Positions 54,528 through 63,161 of a DNA stretch of 64,000 nt are shown here, in pieces. The stretch comes from an uncultured Prevotella sp. (GTDB taxonomy: Bacteria > Bacteroidota > Bacteroidia > Bacteroidales > Bacteroidaceae), in NCBI GenBank assembly GCA_947169185.1, contig CAMVOS010000006.1:25319-89318 (forward strand), written 5' to 3'. Position numbers and translations under genes: made by a program. A model generated the notes under the pieces. That model was not told where the DNA came from, did not search any database, and worked only from the letters and a program-made list of their open reading frames with translations. Position 1 is the first letter of the stretch; every line of letters begins with the position of its first letter.

Positions 54528-57416
54528 ATGTATAAGACATTGTTATATCTGCTGCTATTATCAGCCCCTGCTTTCTGTTTCGGACAGTCAGCCAAAGACG
54601 AGGCGAAGATGGCCGACCGCCTGAAACAATATTTTTCTAACTATAAACCAAAAAGCATGCGACTACCTCGTCAGTATCGCATGCAGGGCTATCAGGTGGA
54701 CGATGCCGAGAAAACCCTTACCATCACTACCGATGAGTGGTTTGCCATGCAGGAGTTTTCACCTGAGATTACAGAACAGATTTACAAAAGCCTGAAGAGC
54801 GAACTGCCTAAGCCTTATAATAAATATAAGGTAAGCATCATCGCCAACGGTACGGATATTGAGGATCTTATCCCAAATCGTCTGTCAAAGAACGCTGACA
54901 AGTCGCGTCTGTGGGGCAACATTGAATACGATGGCAAGCCTTGGGTGAAGAACATCTCTACCCCATTCCACCCCACTCATGGTTTGCAAAACCGTCACCT
55001 TTCGCTCTGGGCCAGTCATGGGCGTTTCTACGACCAGAAGACTTCCAAGTGGCGCTGGCAACGTCCGAAATTGTTTGCAACCACAGAGGACCTATTCACA
55101 CAGACGATTGTCGTTCCCTACCTTATTCCAATGCTGGAACGCGCCGGAGCTATCGTCTTTACCCCACGTGAGCGCGACTGGCAGACAGAAGAGGTTATTG
55201 TCGACAATGACGGTCCCAAGAGCAATTACATTGAGGTTACAGCACATGGGAAGTGGCAGACGACTCCACAACCTGGTTTTATGATGCACGAAGGTCACTA
55301 TCAGGACAACGAGAATCCCTTCGAGGCAGGTACTGCCCGCATGGCAAATACTACCAGTAGCAACAAGCGCTATTCTGTGGCCACCTATCAGCCTCGTTTC
55401 CAAAAGGCTGGTCGCTATGCCGTATACGTCAGCTACCAATCTCTCCCCAATAGCGTCGATGACGCCCTCTATACCGTATGGCACAAAGGCGAGCGCACTC
55501 AATTCCGTGTCAATCAGCAGATGGGTGGTGGAACTTGGGTATATCTTGGTACCTTTGAATTTGACGCAGGGTACAGTGAGTTCAATCGAGTAACCCTAAC
55601 CAATCAAAGTAGCAATCATGGTGTGGTAACTACTGATGCTGTACGTTTCGGTGGTGGTATGGGCAATATCGAGCGTTTTGGCGAAATCAGTGGGATGCCA
55701 CGTGCCATTGAAGGTGCACGTTATTATGCACAATGGGCTGGTATGCCCTACTCCGTTTACAGCGGACGTCAAGGCACCGACGACTATGCAGACGACATCA
55801 ACGTCCGCTCGTTTATGACCAACTACATTGGTGGTGGTTCATGTTATTTGCCAACTCTTGAAGGACTGAAGGTTCCAATCGAACTTTCTCTGGGTATCCA
55901 TAGCGATGCAGGCTACTTCAAGAACGGAAAGGATATCTGGGGATCGTTATCCATCTGTACCACCAATCATCACGAGGGTAAACTGAATTCAGGTATCTCA
56001 CGTATGGCTTCTCGCGATCTTGCCGATGCTTTGCTCAACAACGAGGTTAGCGACATCAATTATAAGTACGGAAATTGGACTCGTCGCGATCTGTATGACC
56101 GCAATTATTCAGAGTCACGCGTTCCAGAAGTTCCTAGCGCCATACTCGAAACCCTGTCGCATCAGAGTTTCCCTGATATGCGCTACGGGCTGGATCCAAA
56201 CTTCAGGTTTACACTTGCCCGCTCTATCTATAAGACTTTGCTGCGCTATGTTAACGACCAGCACGGTACTTCATCTGTTGTGGCTCCGCTGGCTCCCGAC
56301 AATTTCCGTATTAATTTTGAAAACAAGAATGAGATACAACTCAATTGGAATGCAGTCAACGATCCCCAGGAACCTACTGCAAAACCAACTGGTTATCTAG
56401 TTTATACCGCAATTGGCGATGCAGACTTCGATAATGGTACATACGTTAAGAAAACCTCGTATGAGATAAAACTCGAACCTGGACTGACCTATCATTTCCG
56501 GGTTGCTGCTGTAAATCGTGGTGGTGAGAGCTTCTGCACAGAGGTACTTTCAGCCCGTTATCAGCCTGAAGCTACAAAGACGATAATGATAGTCAATGGT
56601 TTTCACCGTGTGTCGTCGCCAGCTATTCGAGACAATGAGTTGGAACAAGGTTTCGATCTTGACGAAGATCTTGGCATTACTTATGGTCCAACATTCGGAT
56701 GGGTTGGTCGTCAGACAAATTTCGATATCACGCAGATGGGTAATGAAAATGGAGGTTTGGGTTATAGCGACGAAACACTACAAGGGCGGCTGATTGCTGG
56801 CAACGATTTTAACTACGTTCGCACCCATGCTGATGCTATTGCCTCTGCGCAGCTGTATAACATTGTGAGTTGTTCCAAAGATGCTGTTGAAACTGGCAAG
56901 GTCAATCTATCGGACTATGCTGTCGTAGATATGGTAATTGGATTGGAGTGCAACGACGGACATAGTTTGAACTACTACAAGAGTATCTCATCGATCATGC
57001 AGAAAGCCCTGCAAAAGTATTGCCAAAATGGTGGCGCTCTATTTGTAAGCGGAGCTTATATTGGCAGCGATATGACATCTGATGAAGAACAGCAGTTTCT
57101 GGCGAATATTCTTAAGTGCCGTTATGTTGGTCGTTCAAAGGCTAATTCCGGTACAGTAAATGGTCTTGGAACTACACTCGAATACTGGAATGATCTTAAT
57201 GCTACCCACTACGCAGCAACGTCGGTAGATATTTTGCAACCCGTAAAACCTGCATTCACAGCTATGCAATATGCCGACGGACAAGATGCTGCCATTGCCT
57301 ACAAACAGGGACGCGAAAAAGTCTTTGTAATGGGGTTCCCCTTCGAGTGCATCAAGGACCGACAGAAACGCTCGTCAGTCATGCGTGGTATATTAAACTA
57401 TTTACTCAATAATTAA
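54528..57416 (+). CDS. Secreted zinc amidase with inserted golvesin-like domain and FN3 domain
   Basis: 962 residues with a signal peptide (1-20). An N-acetylmuramoyl-L-alanine amidase (amidase_3) catalytic domain appears to be split: His164 (ASHGRFYD) and Glu187 (TTEDLF) come before, His458 (LGIHSDAG) and Glu541 (AILETLSHQS) after, an insertion at about 222-380. The insertion resembles the golvesin/xanthan-lyase carbohydrate-binding fold (GRYAVYVSYQ, FNRVTLTNQS, VVTTDAVRFGG). A fibronectin type III domain follows at about 590-680, then a 270-residue C-terminal domain with a Rossmann-like look (GGALFVSGAYIGSD, KVFVMGFPFE). It probably cuts peptidoglycan stem peptides outside the inner membrane. 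Confidence 0.85.
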   Translation: MYKTLLYLLLLSAPAFCFGQSAKDEAKMADRLKQYFSNYKPKSMRLPRQYRMQGYQVDDAEKTLTITTDEWFAMQEFSPEITEQIYKSLKSELPKPYNKYKVSIIANGTDIEDLIPNRLSKNADKSRLWGNIEYDGKPWVKNISTPFHPTHGLQNRHLSLWASHGRFYDQKTSKWRWQRPKLFATTEDLFTQTIVVPYLIPMLERAGAIVFTPRERDWQTEEVIVDNDGPKSNYIEVTAHGKWQTTPQPGFMMHEGHYQDNENPFEAGTARMANTTSSNKRYSVATYQPRFQKAGRYAVYVSYQSLPNSVDDALYTVWHKGERTQFRVNQQMGGGTWVYLGTFEFDAGYSEFNRVTLTNQSSNHGVVTTDAVRFGGGMGNIERFGEISGMPRAIEGARYYAQWAGMPYSVYSGRQGTDDYADDINVRSFMTNYIGGGSCYLPTLEGLKVPIELSLGIHSDAGYFKNGKDIWGSLSICTTNHHEGKLNSGISRMASRDLADALLNNEVSDINYKYGNWTRRDLYDRNYSESRVPEVPSAILETLSHQSFPDMRYGLDPNFRFTLARSIYKTLLRYVNDQHGTSSVVAPLAPDNFRINFENKNEIQLNWNAVNDPQEPTAKPTGYLVYTAIGDADFDNGTYVKKTSYEIKLEPGLTYHFRVAAVNRGGESFCTEVLSARYQPEATKTIMIVNGFHRVSSPAIRDNELEQGFDLDEDLGITYGPTFGWVGRQTNFDITQMGNENGGLGYSDETLQGRLIAGNDFNYVRTHADAIASAQLYNIVSCSKDAVETGKVNLSDYAVVDMVIGLECNDGHSLNYYKSISSIMQKALQKYCQNGGALFVSGAYIGSDMTSDEEQQFLANILKCRYVGRSKANSGTVNGLGTTLEYWNDLNATHYAATSVDILQPVKPAFTAMQYADGQDAAIAYKQGREKVFVMGFPFECIKDRQKRSSVMRGILNYLLNN

Positions 57417-57427
57417 TCCTACTAACA

Positions 57428-57775
57428 ATGTACAAAATTCAAACCAATTCATCAGGTACAAGAAGTATCGAGATTAGTGAAGAACATCTGCAGACCATCG
57501 AGGATTATCAGCTCTTCCGTGATCTTATTGACTCTAACGGTTATGTCGACGAACAGGTTCTCGACAAGTTGAAACTCAACATTCGTTCGATGCTTGAGTC
57601 GGACGCTGGCAAGGACAAGCGATTACTCGATCTCTGTCTGGACGTTATTTACCACAGTAATATGAAGGCTTTTGGTCTGCAACAGCTTGTATTGCTCTTC
57701 ATCAACTGGAAGAATCAAGGCAATGATAATCTAGGTATGACAACGAGAGCTTTCCAAGGAACACCGTTTAACTAA
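57428..57775 (+). CDS. Conserved-looking small protein of unknown function
   Basis: 115 residues, not recognised. Mostly helical with an acidic middle (LESDAGKDKRLLDLCLDVIYHSN) and a hydrophobic stretch LQQLVLLFIN too short and mixed for a membrane helix. No export signal. It sits 11 bases after the amidase and 10 before the radical SAM gene, so it is cotranscribed with them. No function is proposed. Confidence 0.8.
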   Translation: MYKIQTNSSGTRSIEISEEHLQTIEDYQLFRDLIDSNGYVDEQVLDKLKLNIRSMLESDAGKDKRLLDLCLDVIYHSNMKAFGLQQLVLLFINWKNQGNDNLGMTTRAFQGTPFN

Positions 57776-57785
57776 TTATAAGTTA

Positions 57786-59699
57786 ATGGAATTAAGACTG
57801 ACGGATTTTCTCCCCACGACAAAAAAGGAGATGGAACTACGCGGTTGGGAAGAGGTAGATATTATCCTCTTCTCAGCTGATGCTTATGTAGACCATCCTT
57901 CCTTTGCCAATGCTGTCATCGGGCGCACGCTTGAGGCAGCAGGCTTTCGTGTGGCTATCGTCCCTCAGCCTGACTGGCACGGTGACTTCCGCGACTTCAA
58001 GAAGTTGGGACGTCCACGTCTGTACTTTGCTATTTCGCCAGGTAACATGGACTCGATGGTCAACAAGTACACCGCCAACCGTCGTCTGCGTTCCGAGGAT
58101 GCCTACAGTCCTGATGGTCGTCACGGCCTTCGTCCTGACTATCCGTCCGTCGTCTATTCCCAGATCCTACGTCAGCTCTATCCCGACGTTCCCATTGTCT
58201 TGGGAGGTATCGAAGCTTCACTGCGTCGTCTCACTCATTATGATTATTGGCAGGACAAATTGCGCCCTTGTATTCTTTGCGATGCACCTGCCGACATTCT
58301 TGTCTATGGTATGGGCGAAAAGCCAATGGTTGAAATATCCCGTCGTATGGCCGAAGGTCTTCCCATCAGTGCCTGTCGCGACATTCCCCAGACGGTATAT
58401 ATTGCCAACGATGTGACGCCTCAGGCCGACGACATCGTGTTGCATAGCCACGAGGAATGTCTGCGCAACAAGCGTTCGCAGGCCGAGAATTTCCGCCATA
58501 TTGAGGAACAGTCGAACATGATGCACGCCAAGCGCCTGCTCCAACCTCTCACCTCTCACCTCTCACCTCTCACCTCTTGTGTTGTCGTCAACCCGCCATA
58601 CCCCCCAATGACTACCGAGGAACTTGATGCGTCGTTCGATTTGCCTTACACGCGCGTACCTCATATTAAATATAAGGACAAGCGCATACCGGCCTACGAC
58701 ATGATCAAGTTCTCGGTAAACATCCATCGCGGCTGCTTTGGCGGATGTGCCTTCTGCACTATCTCTGCTCATCAGGGTAAGTTCATTGCCTGCCGTTCAA
58801 AAGAGAGTATTTTGAAGGAGGTGAAAAAGGTGATGCAGATGGACGGATTCAAAGGTTATCTGTCAGACCTTGGCGGTCCGTCAGCGAATATGTACGGCAT
58901 GCATGGACGTAACCTCAAGGCCTGCGAGAAATGCAAACGTCCCTCATGCATCCATCCACAGATATGTCCAAATCTAAATACCGACCACTCGAAATTACTA
59001 GAAATTTATCGTGCCGTCGATGCATTACCAGGCATCAAAAAGAGCTTTATAGGTAGCGGTGTTCGTTACGATTTGCTCTTGCATCACAGTAAGGACGAGA
59101 AGTCGAATAAGGCTGCTATGGAGTACACGCGCGAACTCATCAAGAATCATGTCAGCGGACGTCTAAAGGTGGCACCTGAGCATACTTCCGACCATGTGCT
59201 GTCTCTGATGCGCAAGCCATCATTTCAACAGTTCTACGAGTTCAAGCGCATCTTCGACCGCATCAATCGCGAGGAGCATCTCAACCAGCAGATTATCCCC
59301 TATTTCATCTCTAGTCATCCTGGCTGTAGTGAAGCTGATATGGCTGAGTTAGCTGTCATTACAAAACATCTAGATTTCCAGCTTGAACAGGTACAGGATT
59401 TTACACCTACGCCCATGACAGTATCCACCGAGACATGGTATACTGGTTACGATCCTTATACTTTAGAACCCGTCAAGAGTGCCAAGAGCCAACAAGAAAA
59501 ACTGGCTCAGCGTCAATACTTCTTCTGGTATAAGCCTGAGGAACGACGGGGCATCGAGCAGAGTCTGCGTCGTATCGGCAAACCGGAACTCATCAGCGAG
59601 TTATGTCCAAGAAATTACACGAATGGAAATTATAGAGCAAACCCTTATCCCAAAGAATCCCGCGAAGAAAAGCGAGGACGGAATCGTCGTAAGCGCTGA
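57786..59699 (+). CDS. YgiQ-family radical SAM protein (UPF0313)
   Basis: 637 residues. The cluster-binding motif CFGGCAFC gives Cys317, Cys321 and Cys324 in the CxxxCxxC spacing, in the family setting NIHRGCFGGCAFCTISAHQG. The N-terminal 300 residues match the YgiQ domain (YSPDGRHGLRPDYPS, GGIEASLRRLTHYDYW). The C-terminal extension (FTPTPMTVSTETWYTG) is typical too. Substrate unknown. Residues 253-264 (PLTSHLSPLTS) come from a heptad repeat and look like an added loop. Its last 77 bases overlap the next gene. Confidence 0.93.
   Translation: MELRLTDFLPTTKKEMELRGWEEVDIILFSADAYVDHPSFANAVIGRTLEAAGFRVAIVPQPDWHGDFRDFKKLGRPRLYFAISPGNMDSMVNKYTANRRLRSEDAYSPDGRHGLRPDYPSVVYSQILRQLYPDVPIVLGGIEASLRRLTHYDYWQDKLRPCILCDAPADILVYGMGEKPMVEISRRMAEGLPISACRDIPQTVYIANDVTPQADDIVLHSHEECLRNKRSQAENFRHIEEQSNMMHAKRLLQPLTSHLSPLTSCVVVNPPYPPMTTEELDASFDLPYTRVPHIKYKDKRIPAYDMIKFSVNIHRGCFGGCAFCTISAHQGKFIACRSKESILKEVKKVMQMDGFKGYLSDLGGPSANMYGMHGRNLKACEKCKRPSCIHPQICPNLNTDHSKLLEIYRAVDALPGIKKSFIGSGVRYDLLLHHSKDEKSNKAAMEYTRELIKNHVSGRLKVAPEHTSDHVLSLMRKPSFQQFYEFKRIFDRINREEHLNQQIIPYFISSHPGCSEADMAELAVITKHLDFQLEQVQDFTPTPMTVSTETWYTGYDPYTLEPVKSAKSQQEKLAQRQYFFWYKPEERRGIEQSLRRIGKPELISELCPRNYTNGNYRANPYPKESREEKRGRNRRKR
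58544..58578. repeat. Heptad repeat inside the YgiQ-family gene
   Basis: Five units: ACCTCTC four times and ACCTCTT once. It encodes a Ser/Leu/Thr/His/Pro loop ahead of the radical SAM domain. Confidence 0.9.
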
Positions 59700-60453
59700 T
59701 TTTATTGCAGTTATCGACGGCTCTACGTCAAAGTCGCAATATCGTCACAGTCTGTTCAGCAGCAATGGCCGCTATGCCATGAAGCTGGTCAGTAGCTATA
59801 TCCGACACATGCCAAAGAACACGACGTGCGAGGCCTTTCTTCGTGGTGTTACGGCTTACGTTCGCAAGCATTATAAGAAGTCGATGCTGCAACGGCTGGC
59901 CGAGCACCCTGAAGACCGTCTCACCTGTTCCGTCGTTGTCTTTAGTCGTCTGTGTCGTGAAATCTGGATGATTGGCGACTGCCAATGTCTCGTCTCACCT
60001 CTCACCACTAACCACTCACCTCTTTTTTACGACAATCCCAAACCCTACGAAGCCGAGCTGGCTGCCATGCGTGCCAAAGAGGTGGAACGACTGCTGAACG
60101 AAGGGCATACTGCCGACGAGTTATGCTGTAACGACATCGCCCGTCCCGTCATCATTCCCCACATGATAGAGACCATGCGAAATCAAAACATTACCTATAG
60201 CGTCGTCGACGGGTTCCCCATTCCTCGACAGCATGTCCGCACCATTACACTCGACTTCCAGACTTACGAGATTGTCCTCGCCTCCGACGGTTATCCTTTC
60301 CTCCATCCCACCCTTGAAGAGAGTGAAGCGGCCCTACAACACCAACGCCAAGAGGACCCACTCAACTACAGTCCAGACTTCCAGGCCACCAAGGCCTTCC
60401 ATCCGGACTTCAATTCCTTCGACGACCGCACCTATATCCGCTTCCGCGTGTAG
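59623..60453 (+). CDS. Divergent PP2C-like protein
   Basis: 276 residues. Several strands recall PPM phosphatases: ADFIAVIDGSTS in place of ADGMGG, CSVVVFS, IWMIGDCQCLV for the VGDSR strand, and IVLASDGYPF for the third metal Asp. Some acidic ligands seem kept, but the Gly-Gly turn and final DN are not evident, so activity is doubtful. The ATG at 59623 was used because no later ATG precedes the domain; the overlap with the YgiQ gene is 77 bases. Residues about 124-133 (SPLTTNHSPL) come from a heptad repeat. Confidence 0.75.
   Translation: MEIIEQTLIPKNPAKKSEDGIVVSADFIAVIDGSTSKSQYRHSLFSSNGRYAMKLVSSYIRHMPKNTTCEAFLRGVTAYVRKHYKKSMLQRLAEHPEDRLTCSVVVFSRLCREIWMIGDCQCLVSPLTTNHSPLFYDNPKPYEAELAAMRAKEVERLLNEGHTADELCCNDIARPVIIPHMIETMRNQNITYSVVDGFPIPRQHVRTITLDFQTYEIVLASDGYPFLHPTLEESEAALQHQRQEDPLNYSPDFQATKAFHPDFNSFDDRTYIRFRV
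59993..60020. repeat. Heptad repeat inside the PP2C-like gene
   Basis: Four units: TCTCACC, TCTCACC, ACTAACC, ACTCACC, followed by a T-run. Same family as at 6064 and 58544. Confidence 0.8.
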
Positions 60454-60459
60454 TATAAA

Positions 60460-62073
60460 ATGAGACATTTACTGACCATCTTTATTCTTCTGTTGGCTTG
60501 CACCTGTTGTACCACCGAGGCCGACCGTACCCGCATGCGGGCCGGTCTCGACAGTATTAATGTGCGTAACCGTAACGGCCTGCCCTTCACTGTCAGCAAC
60601 GTACAGCCCTACGTCTCGTTCTTCGATGAGCACGGGACACCCAACGACCGATTGTTGGCCCACTATCTCCTTGGCCTTGCCTATTCCGACAACGGCGAGG
60701 CGCCCATGGCTCTGCAATGTTTTCAGGATGCTGCCGATTGTGCCGACACCACCACAGCTGACTGCGACTATGCCCAGTTGGCTAAAGTATATGGGCAAAT
60801 GGCACAGGTGTTTTATAGCCAAGGACTTTATCAAGAACAAATTCATTTTTTGCAATCATCAATAGTAAACGCATGGAAAGGTAAGGATACCTTAACCGCA
60901 TTGTTAAACTATGAGCAAAAGGTTCATGCTTATCGCCTAGTGGGTAAATATGATTCTGTCGTATTCATATGCCAACATGTTTCCAATCTTTATCGGAAAT
61001 ATGGTTATAAAGGTTACTCAGCAAGATCCTTAGCGTCTGGCATGAGAACCCTAATAAATAATAAGGAATATGTTACTGTCAAAAAACTCATGGATATTTA
61101 TGAAAATGAATCGGGCTATTTTGATACTTATGGGAATATTGAAGCCGGTCGCGAAATCTATTATAACATAAAAGGACTATACTTCCTTCATACCAACAGA
61201 TTGGATTCTGCAGAATACTATTTCCGCAAAGAAATACATGACGGCAAGGATTATGGCAATCAGAATTCTGCTGCCAATAGATTGGCACAGCTGTTCCAGA
61301 TAACTCATCAACCAGATTCTGCTGCAAAATATGCTATATATGCTTATACTATGCTTGATTCTGTCTATGCCCAAAGGACTACTAAAGAGGTTGAGCGCAT
61401 GCAGGCGATGTACGACTACACCCGTCATCAGGAAGTAGCAAGAAAGGAGTCTGAAAGAGCAACATTGGCCAACAGGGAATTGCTCATCTGTTTTATCGTG
61501 CTCTTAACTGTTCTTCTTTTGTCGTCCTGGCTATATATTGCACGCAAGAAAGTAATAGAGCGTTTACAAGAAACCGCTATTAAGTTAGATGATTTGAAGA
61601 GAGAAAACTATAAATTAAAACGTGATGCATCTGCCAGCCAACAGCAGATTTCAAAAAACGAAGAAAGGATTAAACAATTAGAAAAGAAACTGGGCAGATA
61701 TGGCAAATTAGTTTATTTCGGCATTGAAACGACTGAAAGCAACCTGAAGAGTTCTCCCAATTATCTTAAGATAAAAGAGATGGCATCTAAAGGACAGAAG
61801 CTTTCAAATGACGATTGGGACACCGTCTGCAATTTGATATGCGAGTATCTTCCCGCCTCCTACGATTTCATCATATCCCAATTTAATATCAATTCTTCAG
61901 ATTATCGTATCTGTATCTTGTTGCGTCTGCACTTTAAGGTTGGCGAAATTTCCAATATGCTTGGCGTGTCATCTCCCTATATTTCCAAGGTCAGTACTGA
62001 TATTTTGGAAAAAACATTTGGAAAGAAGGGTTCTTCAAAGGATTTATACAAGGAGTTATGCAAAAATAGTTAG
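60460..62073 (+). CDS. Membrane TPR protein with C-terminal helix-turn-helix
   Basis: 537 residues. The N terminus has a lipobox LLAC (Cys14), so the first part may be lipid-anchored. Tetratricopeptide-like helices fill about 60-330, then a membrane segment (341-361), a coiled coil (365-415) and a cytosolic C-terminal domain with a LuxR/sigma-4-like helix-turn-helix (LHFKVGEISNMLGVSSPYISK, about 490-510). This one-protein sensor-regulator layout is frequent in Prevotella and Bacteroides; targets are unknown. The first 110 codons are GC-rich like the upstream genes, and from about 60790 the sequence becomes clearly AT-rich, which suggests a mosaic gene. Confidence 0.87.
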   Translation: MRHLLTIFILLLACTCCTTEADRTRMRAGLDSINVRNRNGLPFTVSNVQPYVSFFDEHGTPNDRLLAHYLLGLAYSDNGEAPMALQCFQDAADCADTTTADCDYAQLAKVYGQMAQVFYSQGLYQEQIHFLQSSIVNAWKGKDTLTALLNYEQKVHAYRLVGKYDSVVFICQHVSNLYRKYGYKGYSARSLASGMRTLINNKEYVTVKKLMDIYENESGYFDTYGNIEAGREIYYNIKGLYFLHTNRLDSAEYYFRKEIHDGKDYGNQNSAANRLAQLFQITHQPDSAAKYAIYAYTMLDSVYAQRTTKEVERMQAMYDYTRHQEVARKESERATLANRELLICFIVLLTVLLLSSWLYIARKKVIERLQETAIKLDDLKRENYKLKRDASASQQQISKNEERIKQLEKKLGRYGKLVYFGIETTESNLKSSPNYLKIKEMASKGQKLSNDDWDTVCNLICEYLPASYDFIISQFNINSSDYRICILLRLHFKVGEISNMLGVSSPYISKVSTDILEKTFGKKGSSKDLYKELCKNS

Positions 62074-62083
62074 CATCAATAAC

Positions 62084-62105
62084 GCCAAATTTGAACTGGC
62101 ATTTT
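62084..62105 (+). terminator. Weak terminator after the TPR-HTH gene
   Basis: GCCA (62084-62087) and TGGC (62097-62100) form a short stem followed by four Ts. The stem is only 4 bp, so the call is tentative. Confidence 0.3.
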
Positions 62106-62175
62106 GAATTAACCATCTGAATATCAAGAAAATAATTCGGGTTAATTTTTGGTTAATTATCAAAAGCCACTTTTC

Positions 62176-62206
62176 TTGTCTACAACAATTATTCCTTATA
62201 ATTTTG
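62176..62206 (+). promoter_or_regulatory. Promoter just outside the left end of the RAYT element
   Basis: TTG (62176-62178), 20 bases, TAATTTTG (62199-62206). An ATG at 62238 opens a frame that continues in phase through the left inverted repeat into the transposase, so it may belong to a gene interrupted there or may read the element. Confidence 0.5.
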
Positions 62207-62289
62207 CATTCGAAAACTTTTAAGACAAAGCAAAATTATGAATCGAAATTCGGGGACGGTTCTGAATGATCCACTTTTAAGTAGAATTT

Positions 62290-62320
62290 TTTGTTTTATT
62301 GAAAAAAATATGTATCTTTG
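62290..62320 (+). promoter_or_regulatory. Promoter of the RAYT gene inside the element
   Basis: TTTG (62290-62293), 19 bases, TATCTTTG (62313-62320), followed by the ATG at 62349. Confidence 0.65.
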
Positions 62321-62348
62321 CGCAGTTAATACTACAACAAAGAATAAT

Positions 62349-63146
62349 ATGCCAAGACAAGAGCGCTTACAAAGTGCAACCGGCATCTATCATGTTATGC
62401 TTCGAGGTATCAACAAGCAGGACATCTTTGAGGACGATGAGGACTATTCCCAGTTCCTCAATATTCTTCATGCACTGGTTAACCGATGCGATGAGCAAGG
62501 GCATTCTCTCCCCTCACATTGTACATTCTATGCTTATTGCCTAATGACTAACCATGTGCATTTGCTTATCAGAGAACGCGATGAGCATATTGGCGAAAGC
62601 ATTAAGCGCATCGGGGTTGCATACGCCCGCTACTATAACCACAAATACGAGCGCAATGGTCACTTGTTTCAAGACCGTTTCCGCAGTGAGCCTGTCAATA
62701 GTATTGAGTATTTCATGACACTGATGCGCTATATACACCAGAATCCGGTCATTGCTGGACTAGTTGCTGAGGTAAGGGTGTACCCATGGAGCAGTTGGCA
62801 TGAATATGAAGGGGATTCACTCTCGATTAGTATCTGCGACACGACGCCTGTCATTAGACGATTAGAAAGGACCAACTTATATGAGTTTGTCACCATGCCT
62901 GTTGATGACAAAAGCATATTGGATGTTGATTATGGAATCGGGGGAATAATTACAGACGATGAAATAAAAGAGAAGATTGCTGAAATATCAGGTATTCAAC
63001 AGCCAACAGATGTACAGAAATTAGAAAAGAAAAAACGAAATACCGTTTTAAAACAAATATGTGAATATGGAGCAAACATCAGACAAGTCTCCCGTATTAC
63101 GGGAATCAGTTATGGCGTTATTTACAGAGCAAAAAGTGGATCATGA
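62349..63146 (+). CDS. REP-associated tyrosine transposase (Y1_Tnp)
   Basis: 265 residues. The start PRQERLQSATGIYHVMLRG is typical of RAYT proteins. NHVHLLI gives the HUH metal site. The Tyr nucleophile lies in the helix with GVAYARYYNHKYERNG, followed by FQDRFRSEPV. The family segment IHQNPVIAGLV comes next. The last 35 residues (VLKQICEYGANIRQVSRITG) look like a helix-turn-helix. It should cut single-stranded DNA at its hairpin ends. An in-frame ATG at 62238 exists, but the leading segment is the inverted repeat, so the later ATG was preferred. Confidence 0.92.
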   Translation: MPRQERLQSATGIYHVMLRGINKQDIFEDDEDYSQFLNILHALVNRCDEQGHSLPSHCTFYAYCLMTNHVHLLIRERDEHIGESIKRIGVAYARYYNHKYERNGHLFQDRFRSEPVNSIEYFMTLMRYIHQNPVIAGLVAEVRVYPWSSWHEYEGDSLSISICDTTPVIRRLERTNLYEFVTMPVDDKSILDVDYGIGGIITDDEIKEKIAEISGIQQPTDVQKLEKKKRNTVLKQICEYGANIRQVSRITGISYGVIYRAKSGS

Positions 63147-63161
63147 GAACCGTCCCCGATT

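Larger units (their letters stand above)
62249..63160 (+). mobile_element. RAYT element bounded by inverted repeats
   Basis: The left end (62249-62278) and right end (63132-63159) are inverted copies of about 28 bases sharing CGGGGACGGTTCT and GATCCACTTTT, with one small difference between the blocks. Between them lies a single Y1-transposase gene with its own promoter. The right repeat overlaps the last codons of the gene. No target-site duplication is apparent, as expected for this class. Confidence 0.8.
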
